From IMG/VR virus record IMGVR_UViG_3300042287_000342, positions 1 to 55,565 of that record: a DNA stretch of 55,565 nt; one strand, 5' to 3'. Positions 26,497 to 35,789 of this stretch are shown here, in pieces; position 1 is the first letter of the stretch; every line of letters starts with the position of its first letter. Below the pieces are notes generated by a model. That model was not told the origin of the DNA, searched no databases, and was given only the letters and a program-made list of their open reading frames with translations. Source of the stretch: a virus. The position numbers and the translations under genes are program-made.

Positions 26497-27410
26497 AAAT
26501 TATTGAATTTGATGTTGTATTTTTAAGCTACGATGAACCTAATGCAGATCTACATTATGCAGATTTATGCAACAAAGTTCCTTGGGCTAAACGTGTACAC
26601 GGTGTCAAGGGATCTGATCATGCTCATAAAGCCGCAGCAGAAGCTAGCGAAACAGATTGGTTTATCACTGTTGATGCTGACAACATTGTAGATCCTAAGT
26701 TTTTTAATATTGACCTAGATATGAGTGATCCTAAGATTCAAGTCTACGGATGGTGCGGTCGAAATGTTATCAACGGCCTTCGATACGGCAATGGCGGTCT
26801 AAAAATTTGGAAAAAAGACTTTGTGCTTAATATGAAAACGCATGAAAACTCAGACAGCGATCGTGGACAGGTAGATTTCTGTTGGGAAGATGGATATCGA
26901 AATTTTCCTTTGAGTTTTAGCGATAGTGTTATTACTGGAAGTCCTTTTCAGGCCTGGAGAGCAGGGTTCCGTGAAGGTGTTAAAATGACCTTACTCGACG
27001 GAGTTAGGGTTCCAGCCCAAGAAATACAACAGAGAATATGGTGGCATAATATTCATAGGTTACGTATGTGGTCCACAGTTGGTAGCCATGAAGAAAACGG
27101 AATCTTTGCAGTTTATGGTGCAAGATTGGGAACCTGGATGGCTAATTGCACCAACTGGAATTATGTTGACGTTAGAGATTTTGAAATACTTAGAGGTATA
27201 TGGAATCAATACGGAAGACCATATGAAGAAGTTAATGGCGAAGGTCTCGTAGACGCAATAAAAGATCTTGGAGACAAAATAAAAATTAATTTAGGATTAG
27301 ATTGGCCTTGGTTAGATGAAAGTCAAAGTAAGTATACTTTAGATCTCTACAATGAAACTATGAATTTAAACGATACATATTTTAAAATGCCGGTACCTGC
27401 CAATGTATGA
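26493..27410 (+). CDS. Glycosyltransferase-like protein of a paired family
   Basis: This 305-residue protein starts with FDVVFLSYDEPNADLHYADL, then HGVKGSDHAHKAAAEAS, and a DxD motif at residues 61-63 in WFITVDADNIVDP. These features indicate a GT-A-type nucleotide-diphospho-sugar transferase fold. The segment NGLRYGNGGLKIWKKDFVL and the PFQAWRAGFREGVKM stretch recur in the C-terminal domain of the next gene, so the two are paralogues. Length is ordinary for a single-domain enzyme. It is joined to the unknown upstream gene by ATGA and overlaps the next by eight bases. Substrate unknown. Confidence 0.65.
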   Translation: MKIIEFDVVFLSYDEPNADLHYADLCNKVPWAKRVHGVKGSDHAHKAAAEASETDWFITVDADNIVDPKFFNIDLDMSDPKIQVYGWCGRNVINGLRYGNGGLKIWKKDFVLNMKTHENSDSDRGQVDFCWEDGYRNFPLSFSDSVITGSPFQAWRAGFREGVKMTLLDGVRVPAQEIQQRIWWHNIHRLRMWSTVGSHEENGIFAVYGARLGTWMANCTNWNYVDVRDFEILRGIWNQYGRPYEEVNGEGLVDAIKDLGDKIKINLGLDWPWLDESQSKYTLDLYNETMNLNDTYFKMPVPANV

Positions 27411-29070
27411 TATTTTTTATGTTTCTAAAACTGCAGGTAATGACAGTGACTGGGAATATATCAAGTCTAAATATCCCCTTGCGCATCGGTTAACCAACAT
27501 AAGATCTTTTGACGACATTAAAATTAATTCTTTCACTAAGATGTTTTGGGTCATCTGGGATGATATACATCTAATAGACACATTTGATCTAACAGAATAT
27601 AAAGCCACTAAGTGGGACGACATGTATGTTCACGTTTTTAAAAACGGAGAACATCACGATGGAGTATGTTTATTTCCTAAAGTATTGAACATCTCGCAAC
27701 GAGAGTTTTATCATAGATTTTTTACAGAAAAAAAAGAAATAGATATTTTAGCGAGCGTTCCTAAGAAATACAATGTATACTCACCTTCAAATTATGACGA
27801 GTATTTGTCTATTGATGATGAAATGTTTTGGTTAGTTTGGCCAGAAGTTGAAATTATAGACGAATCAGTTTTTAAATTGTATTTTAGTCATCATAATACC
27901 TACGATCGTAGAGAAAATCATATTTTTAAAAACACATGTAATAACGATGAATCGTATATGAGTGGAGTTATTCTCTGTAGTAAGTATAAACAAATTTCAT
28001 CTCGAGAGTTTGAAAAACAATATGTGATCGATAAAAAAGAACATGATATAATTGCGAGTAGATTTCGATATCCGACGTATGTTATTCACAGCTATGAACA
28101 ATATCTAGAAATTCTTAAAAATTTAAAAAATAAAATGTTTTGGGGTATATGGCCCGAAGTTGAAATAATTGACACAGAAATCTTTGATTTTTACTTCGAT
28201 CCCAACAATGGAACATACGACCATGATAGAAAAGAAAATCATACATTTAAACATCTGTTTAACAACACCGAAATTTATATTAACGGTGTAGTATTATTTT
28301 CTAAAGAAAAACAAATTAGTCAAAGAGAGTTTATTCATAGATTTTTGATTAATAAAAAAGAACACGATAGAATAGTATCAAAACATCGACTATATGATGT
28401 TGTGTTTATATCTTACAACGAATCTAATGCAGATGAAAATTACAATAAGTTACTTAATAAGTGTCCTAGAGCAAAAAGAATACACGGGGTTGAAGGTATA
28501 CATCAAGCACACATTGAAGCAGCATCTATTTGTAATACAGATATGATTTGGATAGTTGACGGAGATGCAATTATTGAAGATAGTTTTGATTTTGATATAG
28601 TTATGTCTAGTTATGATATTAATTGTGTACATGTGTGGCGTAGTCGTAATCCTATTAATGATTTAGAATATGGCAATGGCGGTGTTAAGTTATTGCCTAG
28701 AAAGTTAACATTAGATATGGACAAAACTACTCCGGATATGACAACAAGCATATCTAAAAAGTTTAAAGTCATGAATACTGTGTCAAATATTAATTCTTTT
28801 AATACTGACGAATTTACTACGTGGAGATCGGCATTTAGAGAATGCTGCAAATTAGCCAGTAGAGTAATTAAACGGCAATATGAAGACGAAACACAACAGC
28901 GATTAGATATTTGGTGCAGTGTAGGGAAAGATAAACAATACGGCGATTTTGCAATAATGGGTGCTAAAATGGGTAGACAATACGGATTAGATAATAAAAA
29001 TAATCCTGAAGCGTTGCAAAAGATTAATGATTTTAAATGGCTAAGGAATATATTTAATAATGCTTACTGA
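27403..29070 (+). CDS. Three-repeat protein fused to a glycosyltransferase-like domain
   Basis: This 555-residue protein has two parts. Residues ~45-325 are three copies of a ~100-residue repeat starting MFW.(I/V)W.(E/D)(V/I).(I/L)ID, encoded from 27541, 27823 and 28135, each with a later ENH.FK and IS.REF.....I.KKE motif. Residues ~327-555 repeat the preceding gene's domain (YDVVFISYNESNADENY, HGVEGIHQAHIEAA) with a D-G-D metal motif at 386-388 and YGNGGVKLLPRKL. The repeats probably form a recognition or multimer scaffold, but I know of no proven function. It overlaps the next gene by 11 bases. Confidence 0.68.
   Translation: MYDIFYVSKTAGNDSDWEYIKSKYPLAHRLTNIRSFDDIKINSFTKMFWVIWDDIHLIDTFDLTEYKATKWDDMYVHVFKNGEHHDGVCLFPKVLNISQREFYHRFFTEKKEIDILASVPKKYNVYSPSNYDEYLSIDDEMFWLVWPEVEIIDESVFKLYFSHHNTYDRRENHIFKNTCNNDESYMSGVILCSKYKQISSREFEKQYVIDKKEHDIIASRFRYPTYVIHSYEQYLEILKNLKNKMFWGIWPEVEIIDTEIFDFYFDPNNGTYDHDRKENHTFKHLFNNTEIYINGVVLFSKEKQISQREFIHRFLINKKEHDRIVSKHRLYDVVFISYNESNADENYNKLLNKCPRAKRIHGVEGIHQAHIEAASICNTDMIWIVDGDAIIEDSFDFDIVMSSYDINCVHVWRSRNPINDLEYGNGGVKLLPRKLTLDMDKTTPDMTTSISKKFKVMNTVSNINSFNTDEFTTWRSAFRECCKLASRVIKRQYEDETQQRLDIWCSVGKDKQYGDFAIMGAKMGRQYGLDNKNNPEALQKINDFKWLRNIFNNAY
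27541..28380 (+). repeat. Threefold protein-coding repeat (MFW.IWPEVEIID units)
   Basis: Repeat units begin at 27541, 27823 and 28135, spaced 282 and 312 bases. Copies two and three are much closer to each other than to copy one. Every copy keeps the opening MFW, the W.(E/D).E.ID strand, HIFKN-like and ISxREF motifs, so the reading frame has been held by selection. Confidence 0.8.
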
Positions 29071-30421
29071 AGAAAAAAAATACAAAAAAGTTATTGAAAT
29101 TTTAGATTCTGTTAGTCCGAGTTTTTGTCTAGCAAAATGGCATCAATTAACATTGTATCTACAAAATGGATTTAATCATAGCTGTCACCATCCTAGTCCT
29201 CATCAGGTGCCGTTGGAGGAACTAGCTGTAAATCATAAAGCGTTGCATAACACACAATTTAAAAAAAAGCAGATGCAAAAAATGTTAGATGGCGAGCGTC
29301 CTAGTGAATGTGATTATTGCTGGAAAGCAGAAGATGCAGGCAGAATAAGTGATCGTGTTTATAAGAGTGCATCGTCATGGGCAAAAATTAATTTTGATTC
29401 TGTAATAGAAAATAAAACAGCAGATGTTAATCCCGCTTATCTAGAAATTAGTTTTAGCAATGTTTGCAATTTTAAATGTGCTTATTGTAGTCCAGATTTA
29501 AGCAGCCAATGGTTTGAAGAAATTAAAACTCACGGCCCGTATCCAACATCATACAAATACAATAATTTTGATTGGTTTGAAAAAACAGGAAAAATGCCTA
29601 TTAAACATAGTGACTATAATCCTTATGTTGAAGCTTTTTGGAAATGGTGGCCTGAGTTATATAGAGATCTACATACCTTAAGATTGACCGGAGGTGAACC
29701 ATTATTAAGCAAAGATGCTTGGAAAATGATAGATTATATTGAGGACAATCCTAATAAAAATTTAGTGTTTGCTATCAATACTAACTTATGTGTACCTGAT
29801 GAGTTAGTTGATAAAATAATATCGAAGATACAAAATATTTCTATAGATACTAAAGAATTTCAGTTTTTTACCAGTGGTGAAGCACTAGGAGCTCCTGCTG
29901 AATATATCAGATATGGTCTTGATTACAACAAATGGTCTGCTAATCTAGAAAAAGTTTTAGATAACACAAATGTTATTGTTGCAATTATGACTACAGTTAA
30001 CTTAACCAGTGTAACTACCTATGCCGACTTTTTGAGATACATTTTAGATCTCAGAGGAAAATATAATAAAAACGCCGATTTTAATAAAGTTCAGTTCATG
30101 ACAAACTTTTTAAGATACCCTGAATTTTTATCTTTGACACTACTAGATCGAGAAACTAAAGCAACATTTACTCAAGATATCGAAACTCTAATAGCAGAGA
30201 GAGGTGTCTGGGACGGCTTTGCTACATTAACTTTTTCTGAAGTCGATCAACTACGGCGCATGCTAGATTATATGAATTCTTCAATAGATGATGACAAATT
30301 AACATTATTAAGAACGGATTTTAAATCGTTTGTTGACGAATATGACCGTAGACGAAATACTAATTTTAATCAAGTATTTCCTGAATTAACTAACTTTTAC
30401 AACCTATGCAACAAGACATAA
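29060..30421 (+). CDS. Radical SAM protein with N-terminal twitch-type cysteine cluster (1 of 4)
   Basis: This 453-residue protein carries the radical SAM signature CX3CX2C at C136, C140 and C143 (VCNFKCAYCSP), followed by a SAM-binding LTGGEPLLS near residue 212. Before the barrel are four more cysteines, at C23 (SFCLAKW), C42 (SCHHP) and C84/C87 (CDYCWK). These fit an auxiliary iron-sulfur cluster of the kind called SPASM or twitch, though placed N-terminally here. Such enzymes cleave SAM to start radical chemistry on peptides, sugars or nucleotides. The substrate is unknown. It is highly similar in layout to the next gene and coupled to the upstream glycosyltransferase by an 11-base overlap. 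Confidence 0.82.
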   Translation: MLTEEKKYKKVIEILDSVSPSFCLAKWHQLTLYLQNGFNHSCHHPSPHQVPLEELAVNHKALHNTQFKKKQMQKMLDGERPSECDYCWKAEDAGRISDRVYKSASSWAKINFDSVIENKTADVNPAYLEISFSNVCNFKCAYCSPDLSSQWFEEIKTHGPYPTSYKYNNFDWFEKTGKMPIKHSDYNPYVEAFWKWWPELYRDLHTLRLTGGEPLLSKDAWKMIDYIEDNPNKNLVFAINTNLCVPDELVDKIISKIQNISIDTKEFQFFTSGEALGAPAEYIRYGLDYNKWSANLEKVLDNTNVIVAIMTTVNLTSVTTYADFLRYILDLRGKYNKNADFNKVQFMTNFLRYPEFLSLTLLDRETKATFTQDIETLIAERGVWDGFATLTFSEVDQLRRMLDYMNSSIDDDKLTLLRTDFKSFVDEYDRRRNTNFNQVFPELTNFYNLCNKT

Positions 30422-31734
30422 GAAAAACAATAGAGCTCATCAACGATATCAGTCCTAGTTTTTGTGCGGCCAAATGGTATAATGCCACTATCTGGTTAGG
30501 GAATGGTCGCACCGCCAGTTGCCATTTGCCTCCGGCGCACAGTATTCCCTTAGAAGAAATTAAAAATAATCCAAGTGCTTTACATAATACGACATTTAAA
30601 AAACATCGAAGACTAGAAATGATTCAAGGCAAAAGATGCAAAGAATGTGCATACTGCTGGACTGTAGAAGATAATGCTTCTCCTGATGTATACAGTGATC
30701 GTGTCTATAAGACCAGGATTTATCAAGAAAACGAAATATTGCAATTAGCCAGACTTGATCCTCAAGCAGATATTGATCCTAAAACATTAGAAATTAGTTT
30801 TGATAATTTATGTAATTTAAGTTGCAGTTATTGTAATTCAGAATTCAGCACAACCTGGGCCAGCGATATTAAACTTAATGGCCCGTATACTGAATTAAAG
30901 ACTCAGGGCGGTGGTGCATTTCAAAATTCAGGTGAACATGCATTGCCCTATGGCATTAAGAATGAAAATAATCCCTATATAGAAGCTTTTTTTAAATGGT
31001 TTCATGCTAGCCTTAAAAACAATTTACAAGAGCTTAGAATTACCGGAGGGGAACCTACACGAAGTCCTTGGTTTTGGAAATTATTAGACGAATGCAAAGA
31101 TACAAAATTTGATTTTGCAGTTAACAGTAATCTTATAATGGACCAAAATAAACTTGCACAACTCATTGATGCTAGTAAAAAATTTAAAAAGTTTGATTTA
31201 TACACCAGCGGAGAGGGCTATGGCGCTCACGGTGAGTTTATTAGATGGGGATTAGATTATAGTTTATGGAGAAAAAATTTAATTCAGTTTGCTCAAGAAG
31301 GCAAATACAGTATGATCCATGTAATGATGACTATTAGTGCTTTGAGCATTTGGTCAATAACTGAATTCATGACAGATATGCTAGAATTAAGAAAACAATT
31401 TGGTGGTCATCAATTCCACATGAGTCTTAATTTAGTGAGATTTCCTAGCTTTCAAAATTTGAATGTGTTGCCGATAGATCTAAAACAAATCCAGGTAAAT
31501 AAAATCGAAACGTGGCTCAGTGATGCTGTTGGGTTAAGTTCATCCGAACAAAATCAAATAGAAAGAATCGTTGAGTATCTTAAAAATGTTGATCGCAGTC
31601 AAGAAGACACAGATAGCCAAGAAAATAAACAGCATGATTTAAAAAAATTTACACAACAATATGCTGATAGAAAAAATGTTGATCTCTCAACAGTATTTCC
31701 AAAAGAATTCACACAATGGTTTAACACAATATGA
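30406..31734 (+). CDS. Radical SAM protein with N-terminal cysteine cluster (2 of 4)
   Basis: This 442-residue protein is the closest paralogue of the preceding gene. It has the same N-terminal cysteines (C20 in SFCAAKW, C39 in SCHLP, C78/C81/C84 in CKECAYCW), the radical SAM triad at C136, C140 and C143 (LCNLSCSYCNS) and RITGGEPTRSP for SAM binding. Both share a DLYTSGEGYGA.GE(F/Y)IR.GLDY motif that may line the active site. The C-terminal ~60 residues are Gln- and Lys-rich. It overlaps the previous gene by 16 bases and the next by four, so one transcript makes all four radical SAM enzymes. Confidence 0.82.
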   Translation: MQQDIRKTIELINDISPSFCAAKWYNATIWLGNGRTASCHLPPAHSIPLEEIKNNPSALHNTTFKKHRRLEMIQGKRCKECAYCWTVEDNASPDVYSDRVYKTRIYQENEILQLARLDPQADIDPKTLEISFDNLCNLSCSYCNSEFSTTWASDIKLNGPYTELKTQGGGAFQNSGEHALPYGIKNENNPYIEAFFKWFHASLKNNLQELRITGGEPTRSPWFWKLLDECKDTKFDFAVNSNLIMDQNKLAQLIDASKKFKKFDLYTSGEGYGAHGEFIRWGLDYSLWRKNLIQFAQEGKYSMIHVMMTISALSIWSITEFMTDMLELRKQFGGHQFHMSLNLVRFPSFQNLNVLPIDLKQIQVNKIETWLSDAVGLSSSEQNQIERIVEYLKNVDRSQEDTDSQENKQHDLKKFTQQYADRKNVDLSTVFPKEFTQWFNTI

Positions 31735-32945
31735 ACGAAGATAAATTCTGTATAATACCTTGGATACACCTTAACACAGAACCCAATGGGCGTGTTAAAC
31801 CGTGTTGTGCATATTTTGGAGAAGAGTCGGGAAATTTAAAAAATACTACACTAGAAGAAATATGGAATAACGAACATACTAAATCTATGCGTAGAAGCTT
31901 TTTAGAAAATAAAATCCCAGAAGGATGTCTAACCTGTACTAAAAAAGAAAGCAGTGGCGGAGTAAGCTACCGGATGGCAGTCACTGAAAGATTCAGTCAT
32001 CATATCGAAAAAGCTAAAAGTAATACATTGCCCGATGGTACCTATGAAACATTTGAAATAATTTTTTGGGATTTTAGATTTAGTAATATCTGTAACTTTA
32101 AATGCCGTATGTGTGGCCCCGGCGCAAGCAGTTCTTGGTACGACGATTTTAGTCCGGAAGAAAAGAAAACTAACATAAAATTCTTAGACAGTTCTTACTA
32201 TGGAACTGATTTAATGAAATATGTTGACCAGTTTATCGATAGTGTTGAAGAAATTTATTTTGCAGGCGGTGAACCGTTGCTTATGGCTGAACATTATCAA
32301 ATATTAGATAAGTTAATTTCTAAAGAACGCTATGATGTATTTTTAAGATACAACACCAACATGAGTACTATTAAGTATAAAGACTATGACTTAATCAACA
32401 TATGGAAAAGATTTAAGAGCGTGAAAATATTTGCCAGTATTGACGGTATAGAAGAAAACGCAGAATACAGCAGATCAGGCACGGACTGGCCAAAGGTAGA
32501 AGAAAATTTAAAAAAACTGGTAAACTCTAAAGTTGACTACGTTGTATCTAGTACTATAAACATCTTTAATGTTTTTAATTTTACACACTTAGTAGACAGA
32601 CTAATAGAATTAAAAATGTCAACTAGAAAGATGTTAGTAAGTCATGTTAACTGGCCTCATTACTACATGACTTCAATTCTGCCGGAAGATATAAAGGATA
32701 AAATAAGATTACAGTTAGACGAACACCTAGAAAAAATAACCCCAACAATTACAGAAGAAGAAAGTAGGTGGCTTGGTAACTTATACAACGAGATTAAATT
32801 TTATCTAATACCTACAACTTCACCAGAAGAAACTGTTAAATTGCGGAAAAAATTTAAGTATGATACTGTTAAATTAGATAGTATCAGAAAAGAAGATATT
32901 AGAATCGCTGCGCCCGAATTAGCTGAATGGTTTGATACATTATGA
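31731..32945 (+). CDS. Radical SAM protein with N-terminal cysteine cluster (3 of 4)
   Basis: This 404-residue protein opens with FCIIPWIHLNTEPNG and the cysteines C7, C25/C26, C66 and C69, an N-terminal iron-sulfur cluster pattern. The radical SAM motif is CNFKCRMCGP (C121, C125, C128), followed by YFAGGEPLLMAEHY. The segment IFASIDGIEENAEYSRSGTDW is typical of radical SAM enzymes of the SPASM branch. It differs from the first two of the set in its shorter linker between the N-terminal cluster and the barrel. Starts with ATGA overlap. It may act on a different substrate or act after the first two enzymes; this cannot be decided from sequence. Confidence 0.82.
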   Translation: MNEDKFCIIPWIHLNTEPNGRVKPCCAYFGEESGNLKNTTLEEIWNNEHTKSMRRSFLENKIPEGCLTCTKKESSGGVSYRMAVTERFSHHIEKAKSNTLPDGTYETFEIIFWDFRFSNICNFKCRMCGPGASSSWYDDFSPEEKKTNIKFLDSSYYGTDLMKYVDQFIDSVEEIYFAGGEPLLMAEHYQILDKLISKERYDVFLRYNTNMSTIKYKDYDLINIWKRFKSVKIFASIDGIEENAEYSRSGTDWPKVEENLKKLVNSKVDYVVSSTINIFNVFNFTHLVDRLIELKMSTRKMLVSHVNWPHYYMTSILPEDIKDKIRLQLDEHLEKITPTITEEESRWLGNLYNEIKFYLIPTTSPEETVKLRKKFKYDTVKLDSIRKEDIRIAAPELAEWFDTL

Positions 32946-34150
32946 ACGATAAATTTATTTGCGACTTTCCCTGGGTGCATCTAAGTGTGTTTCCACAAGG
33001 TAATTGTACAATTTGTTGTGTAGCCAAACATTCCGGAAAAGGTAACGGGCATTCATGGAATCGTATTAGCGAAGATAAAACTAAAACTGTTACAGTAATG
33101 AATAGCACAGTTTCAGAAATCATTAACTGTGATAATTACAGGGCAATTAGATTAGATATGCTTGCTGGAAAAGTTCCGACAGCATGCGAAGGATGTCACC
33201 AGGTAGAGCAAGCAGGCGGCAGAAGTAAGCGACAATTAGAAACTAATCGAAATTTAGATCATGCGGCATTAACTGCCGATGATGGAGCTATCAAATCAGA
33301 CTTACGACACATAGAACTACGCCTAGGCAACTTTTGTAATCTGAAATGTCGAAGCTGCAATGCAGATTCTAGCACAAGTTGGATTCAAGACTATTATAAA
33401 CTTAAAGATACAGTAAAGTTAGCCAGCGGTTATCATTGGATTAAAAGCAATCCCGAATTTAGCTTTGACTGGGTCGATGATGAATCGTTTTACGACCAGT
33501 TAACAGAGCTAGCACCTAATCTTGAACAAATACATATCAGTGGCGGCGAACCATTTTTAGTGCCTACGCATTTTAAATTGTTAGAAAAACTTGTTCGCGA
33601 AGGCAAGACTGATATTGCTATACACTATCATACCAATTTGAATTACAAGTGGGAGAAAATTACTCCGGCATTAGACCTGCTTACACAATTCAAAGAAGTA
33701 CATATTAATTTTAGTATCGACGATGTAGAAGAACGAAATACTTATATTAGAAGTTTAAGTGATTGGAATTTAACTATAAGTAATTTAAAATTATTTCTAA
33801 CACACTACAATTTCATTTTTGCTGTTACTCAAACTGTAAGTGTATATAACTTTATGTATGTAGAAGAATTAACACAATATCTTAAAGAAAACAATATTTA
33901 CATTAAAGTGCGTTTGAATCATGTGCAGAGTCCGGATTACTTAGATGCTAATGTATTGCCTAAGCAAGTACGCCAAGATAAGATTAATTCGTTACAAGGA
34001 ATTGTCATTCCCCGTATATGGGAAGATTTATACGGTCATTATTACAATCCGGAAGCTAACGGCCAGTGGGATTATTTTAAATACTTTACTGAAAAAATCG
34101 ACGCAGTACGTAACGAAAACTTAAATGATATTTTTCCAAAACTTGCATGA
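32942..34150 (+). CDS. Radical SAM protein with N-terminal cysteine cluster (4 of 4)
   Basis: This 402-residue protein pairs with the third enzyme. It has N-terminal cysteines C7, C22/C25/C26, C82 and C85, then the radical SAM motif at C132, C136 and C139 (FCNLKCRSCN). It has IHISGGEPFLVPTHF and the NFSIDDVEERNTYIRS segment that matches the third protein's SIDGIEENAEYSRS. The ATGA junctions on both sides imply translation from a shared message. The fact that four non-identical members are kept intact argues against simple redundancy. Confidence 0.82.
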   Translation: MNDKFICDFPWVHLSVFPQGNCTICCVAKHSGKGNGHSWNRISEDKTKTVTVMNSTVSEIINCDNYRAIRLDMLAGKVPTACEGCHQVEQAGGRSKRQLETNRNLDHAALTADDGAIKSDLRHIELRLGNFCNLKCRSCNADSSTSWIQDYYKLKDTVKLASGYHWIKSNPEFSFDWVDDESFYDQLTELAPNLEQIHISGGEPFLVPTHFKLLEKLVREGKTDIAIHYHTNLNYKWEKITPALDLLTQFKEVHINFSIDDVEERNTYIRSLSDWNLTISNLKLFLTHYNFIFAVTQTVSVYNFMYVEELTQYLKENNIYIKVRLNHVQSPDYLDANVLPKQVRQDKINSLQGIVIPRIWEDLYGHYYNPEANGQWDYFKYFTEKIDAVRNENLNDIFPKLA

Positions 34151-34947
34151 AATTTATTTTTTTAAAAACTGGTGATTATTTAGACCTAGAGCCTAATAAT
34201 ACTCCTATTGCGTCTGCGTGGTTTGATTATATTTTTTCTAAGCAGATGAATATGAGTTATTTTGCTAGAGATGCATTGTTTGTAACTCGAACTAATGACA
34301 CTATTAAAGATCTAAATTCCGCAATCGATATTGTACATCAATTTGCTATAGAAAAGAACTTGCCCCAACTTATTTTTAATAAAATTATTGACCTTGACCA
34401 ATCATGGCTTAATGCTTCTCATAAAAAGTGGGTAAAATACACACACGAATTAAAAAACATTGTTAACGGCGACGATACAAAACAACACTATCCTGCCGTT
34501 GTAAAATCTTGGCAAAACATTAATCTGTTTATCCATTCGTTAGAAAACTATTACTCGGCTTATTTTACTAATACTAAAGGCGCATATCTAGAAGACGTCA
34601 AAGTCAATATAAGACCAGAAGATTGCGAGTACGCACAACATGACTTAATTCTAAGATTTGACGATTTAGGTAAACACCAATACGATCAATGGTTGACAGG
34701 CAGTAGTGTTGACTGGGAAACTAGTAACTACAAGACAATATCGGCGAGATTTGAATACGCATATAATCCGCAAACAATTAAAGGATTACAGCCAAATCAA
34801 GATTATATTAACTGGTGTTCTAAAAACAACTTACAAGCAATGCCGCCGTTTATTATTTTAGGAAATTTTAAAAAGAATAGATGGGACGTTAAACAACTTA
34901 TGCATCAAAATCTATCGAAAGGATTAGAAGTAGGATTTGAGTTATGA
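34147..34947 (+). CDS. Unrecognised protein between radical SAM and SGNH genes
   Basis: This 266-residue protein shows no motif I recognise. It starts with a short beta strand (KFIFLKTGDYLDLEPNN), continues with a long helical part containing many Asn, Tyr and His residues (SWQNINLFIHSLENYYSAYF), and has a beta C-terminal section (NIRPEDCEYAQHDLILRFDDLG). No cysteines are clustered and no membrane segment is present. It is coupled by ATGA at both ends, so it is made together with the radical SAM enzymes and may be their substrate carrier or accessory protein; this is only inference. Confidence 0.6.
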   Translation: MKFIFLKTGDYLDLEPNNTPIASAWFDYIFSKQMNMSYFARDALFVTRTNDTIKDLNSAIDIVHQFAIEKNLPQLIFNKIIDLDQSWLNASHKKWVKYTHELKNIVNGDDTKQHYPAVVKSWQNINLFIHSLENYYSAYFTNTKGAYLEDVKVNIRPEDCEYAQHDLILRFDDLGKHQYDQWLTGSSVDWETSNYKTISARFEYAYNPQTIKGLQPNQDYINWCSKNNLQAMPPFIILGNFKKNRWDVKQLMHQNLSKGLEVGFEL

Positions 34948-35789
34948 AGATATATGTAAACGGTGATAGTTTCACCGACGGTGACGGTCTAGCTGATGCA
35001 GAAACATTCCCGGGCATGTACCCGGGACATCATCATGCAGATGGAAATCTAATTGTAGATCGCCGGTGGTCAAATGCTCGGCACGATATACTGTCAAATG
35101 ACTTGTCATTATGGGACACATATCGTAATAATAATCGGAAATATGTTTGGGCAACAATATTAGGAGAGCTTGTTGGTGCTAGTGTGGTTAATAATGCCGT
35201 TGGTGGTTCTTGTATGATGGGAATTGCAACTAGGACTATTGCAGATCTTAGCTCAATACACCTACGTGCAAATTTGCCAGACTACGTCTTTATAGGATTA
35301 ACAATGTCTGATCGTCTAGGATGGTACGATAAAGAACATACAGAAAACAATCATACAGGAAGTTGGGTTAAAACAGCTATACCCGCATTCAGCGAAAGAA
35401 TGTTACCCGAACACTATAAAAAGATGTTCATGGCTACATGGGCAACACTGTCTGACGAAGAATTGCTTATAAATTATCTAAAAGAATGTTTACAAATTAA
35501 AAATTATGTTAAGCGAAGAATTGGCCGAGATCCTATTTTTTTAAATACCTCATACCAATTTTGGGAGTATAAAAATATAGTTCAATCATCTAAAAATCAA
35601 TGGCTTAGAATGCTTTGGTTCGAGTTATTAGAATTTGATAAGATTAACCCCCAATGGTTTAATTCTGGATCGTTTGACATTGTAACAGCTTGTGGACATG
35701 CTATTCCGGAAGTTCATTCTCAATTTGCAAGAGATATAGCTAGAGAACACTTTGGTTGGGGCAAAAGTCCGGTTGACAAAGATGCCTAG
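34944..35789 (+). CDS. SGNH hydrolase-like protein (1 of 2)
   Basis: This 281-residue protein has a block I motif GDSFTDG at residues 7-13, with Ser9 as probable nucleophile. A block II-like NNAVGGSC lies near residue 82, and a C-terminal CGHAIPEVHSQFA is in the place of the block V His. SGNH enzymes remove acyl groups from sugars or lipids, which would fit a glycan-modifying operon. The usual Asp before the catalytic His is not obvious, so activity is uncertain. The last residues read KSPVDKDA, a tail that recurs in the next gene. A GC-rich 7-bp inverted repeat (35008-35027) lies within the coding region. Confidence 0.6.
   Translation: MKIYVNGDSFTDGDGLADAETFPGMYPGHHHADGNLIVDRRWSNARHDILSNDLSLWDTYRNNNRKYVWATILGELVGASVVNNAVGGSCMMGIATRTIADLSSIHLRANLPDYVFIGLTMSDRLGWYDKEHTENNHTGSWVKTAIPAFSERMLPEHYKKMFMATWATLSDEELLINYLKECLQIKNYVKRRIGRDPIFLNTSYQFWEYKNIVQSSKNQWLRMLWFELLEFDKINPQWFNSGSFDIVTACGHAIPEVHSQFARDIAREHFGWGKSPVDKDA

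Noticed and set aside
35008-35027. TCCCGGG...CCCGGGA inverted repeat in the first SGNH gene
   Set aside because: It is GC-rich against its surroundings but in mid-gene and codes for a simple PG.YPG stretch; no reason to assign a regulatory role.
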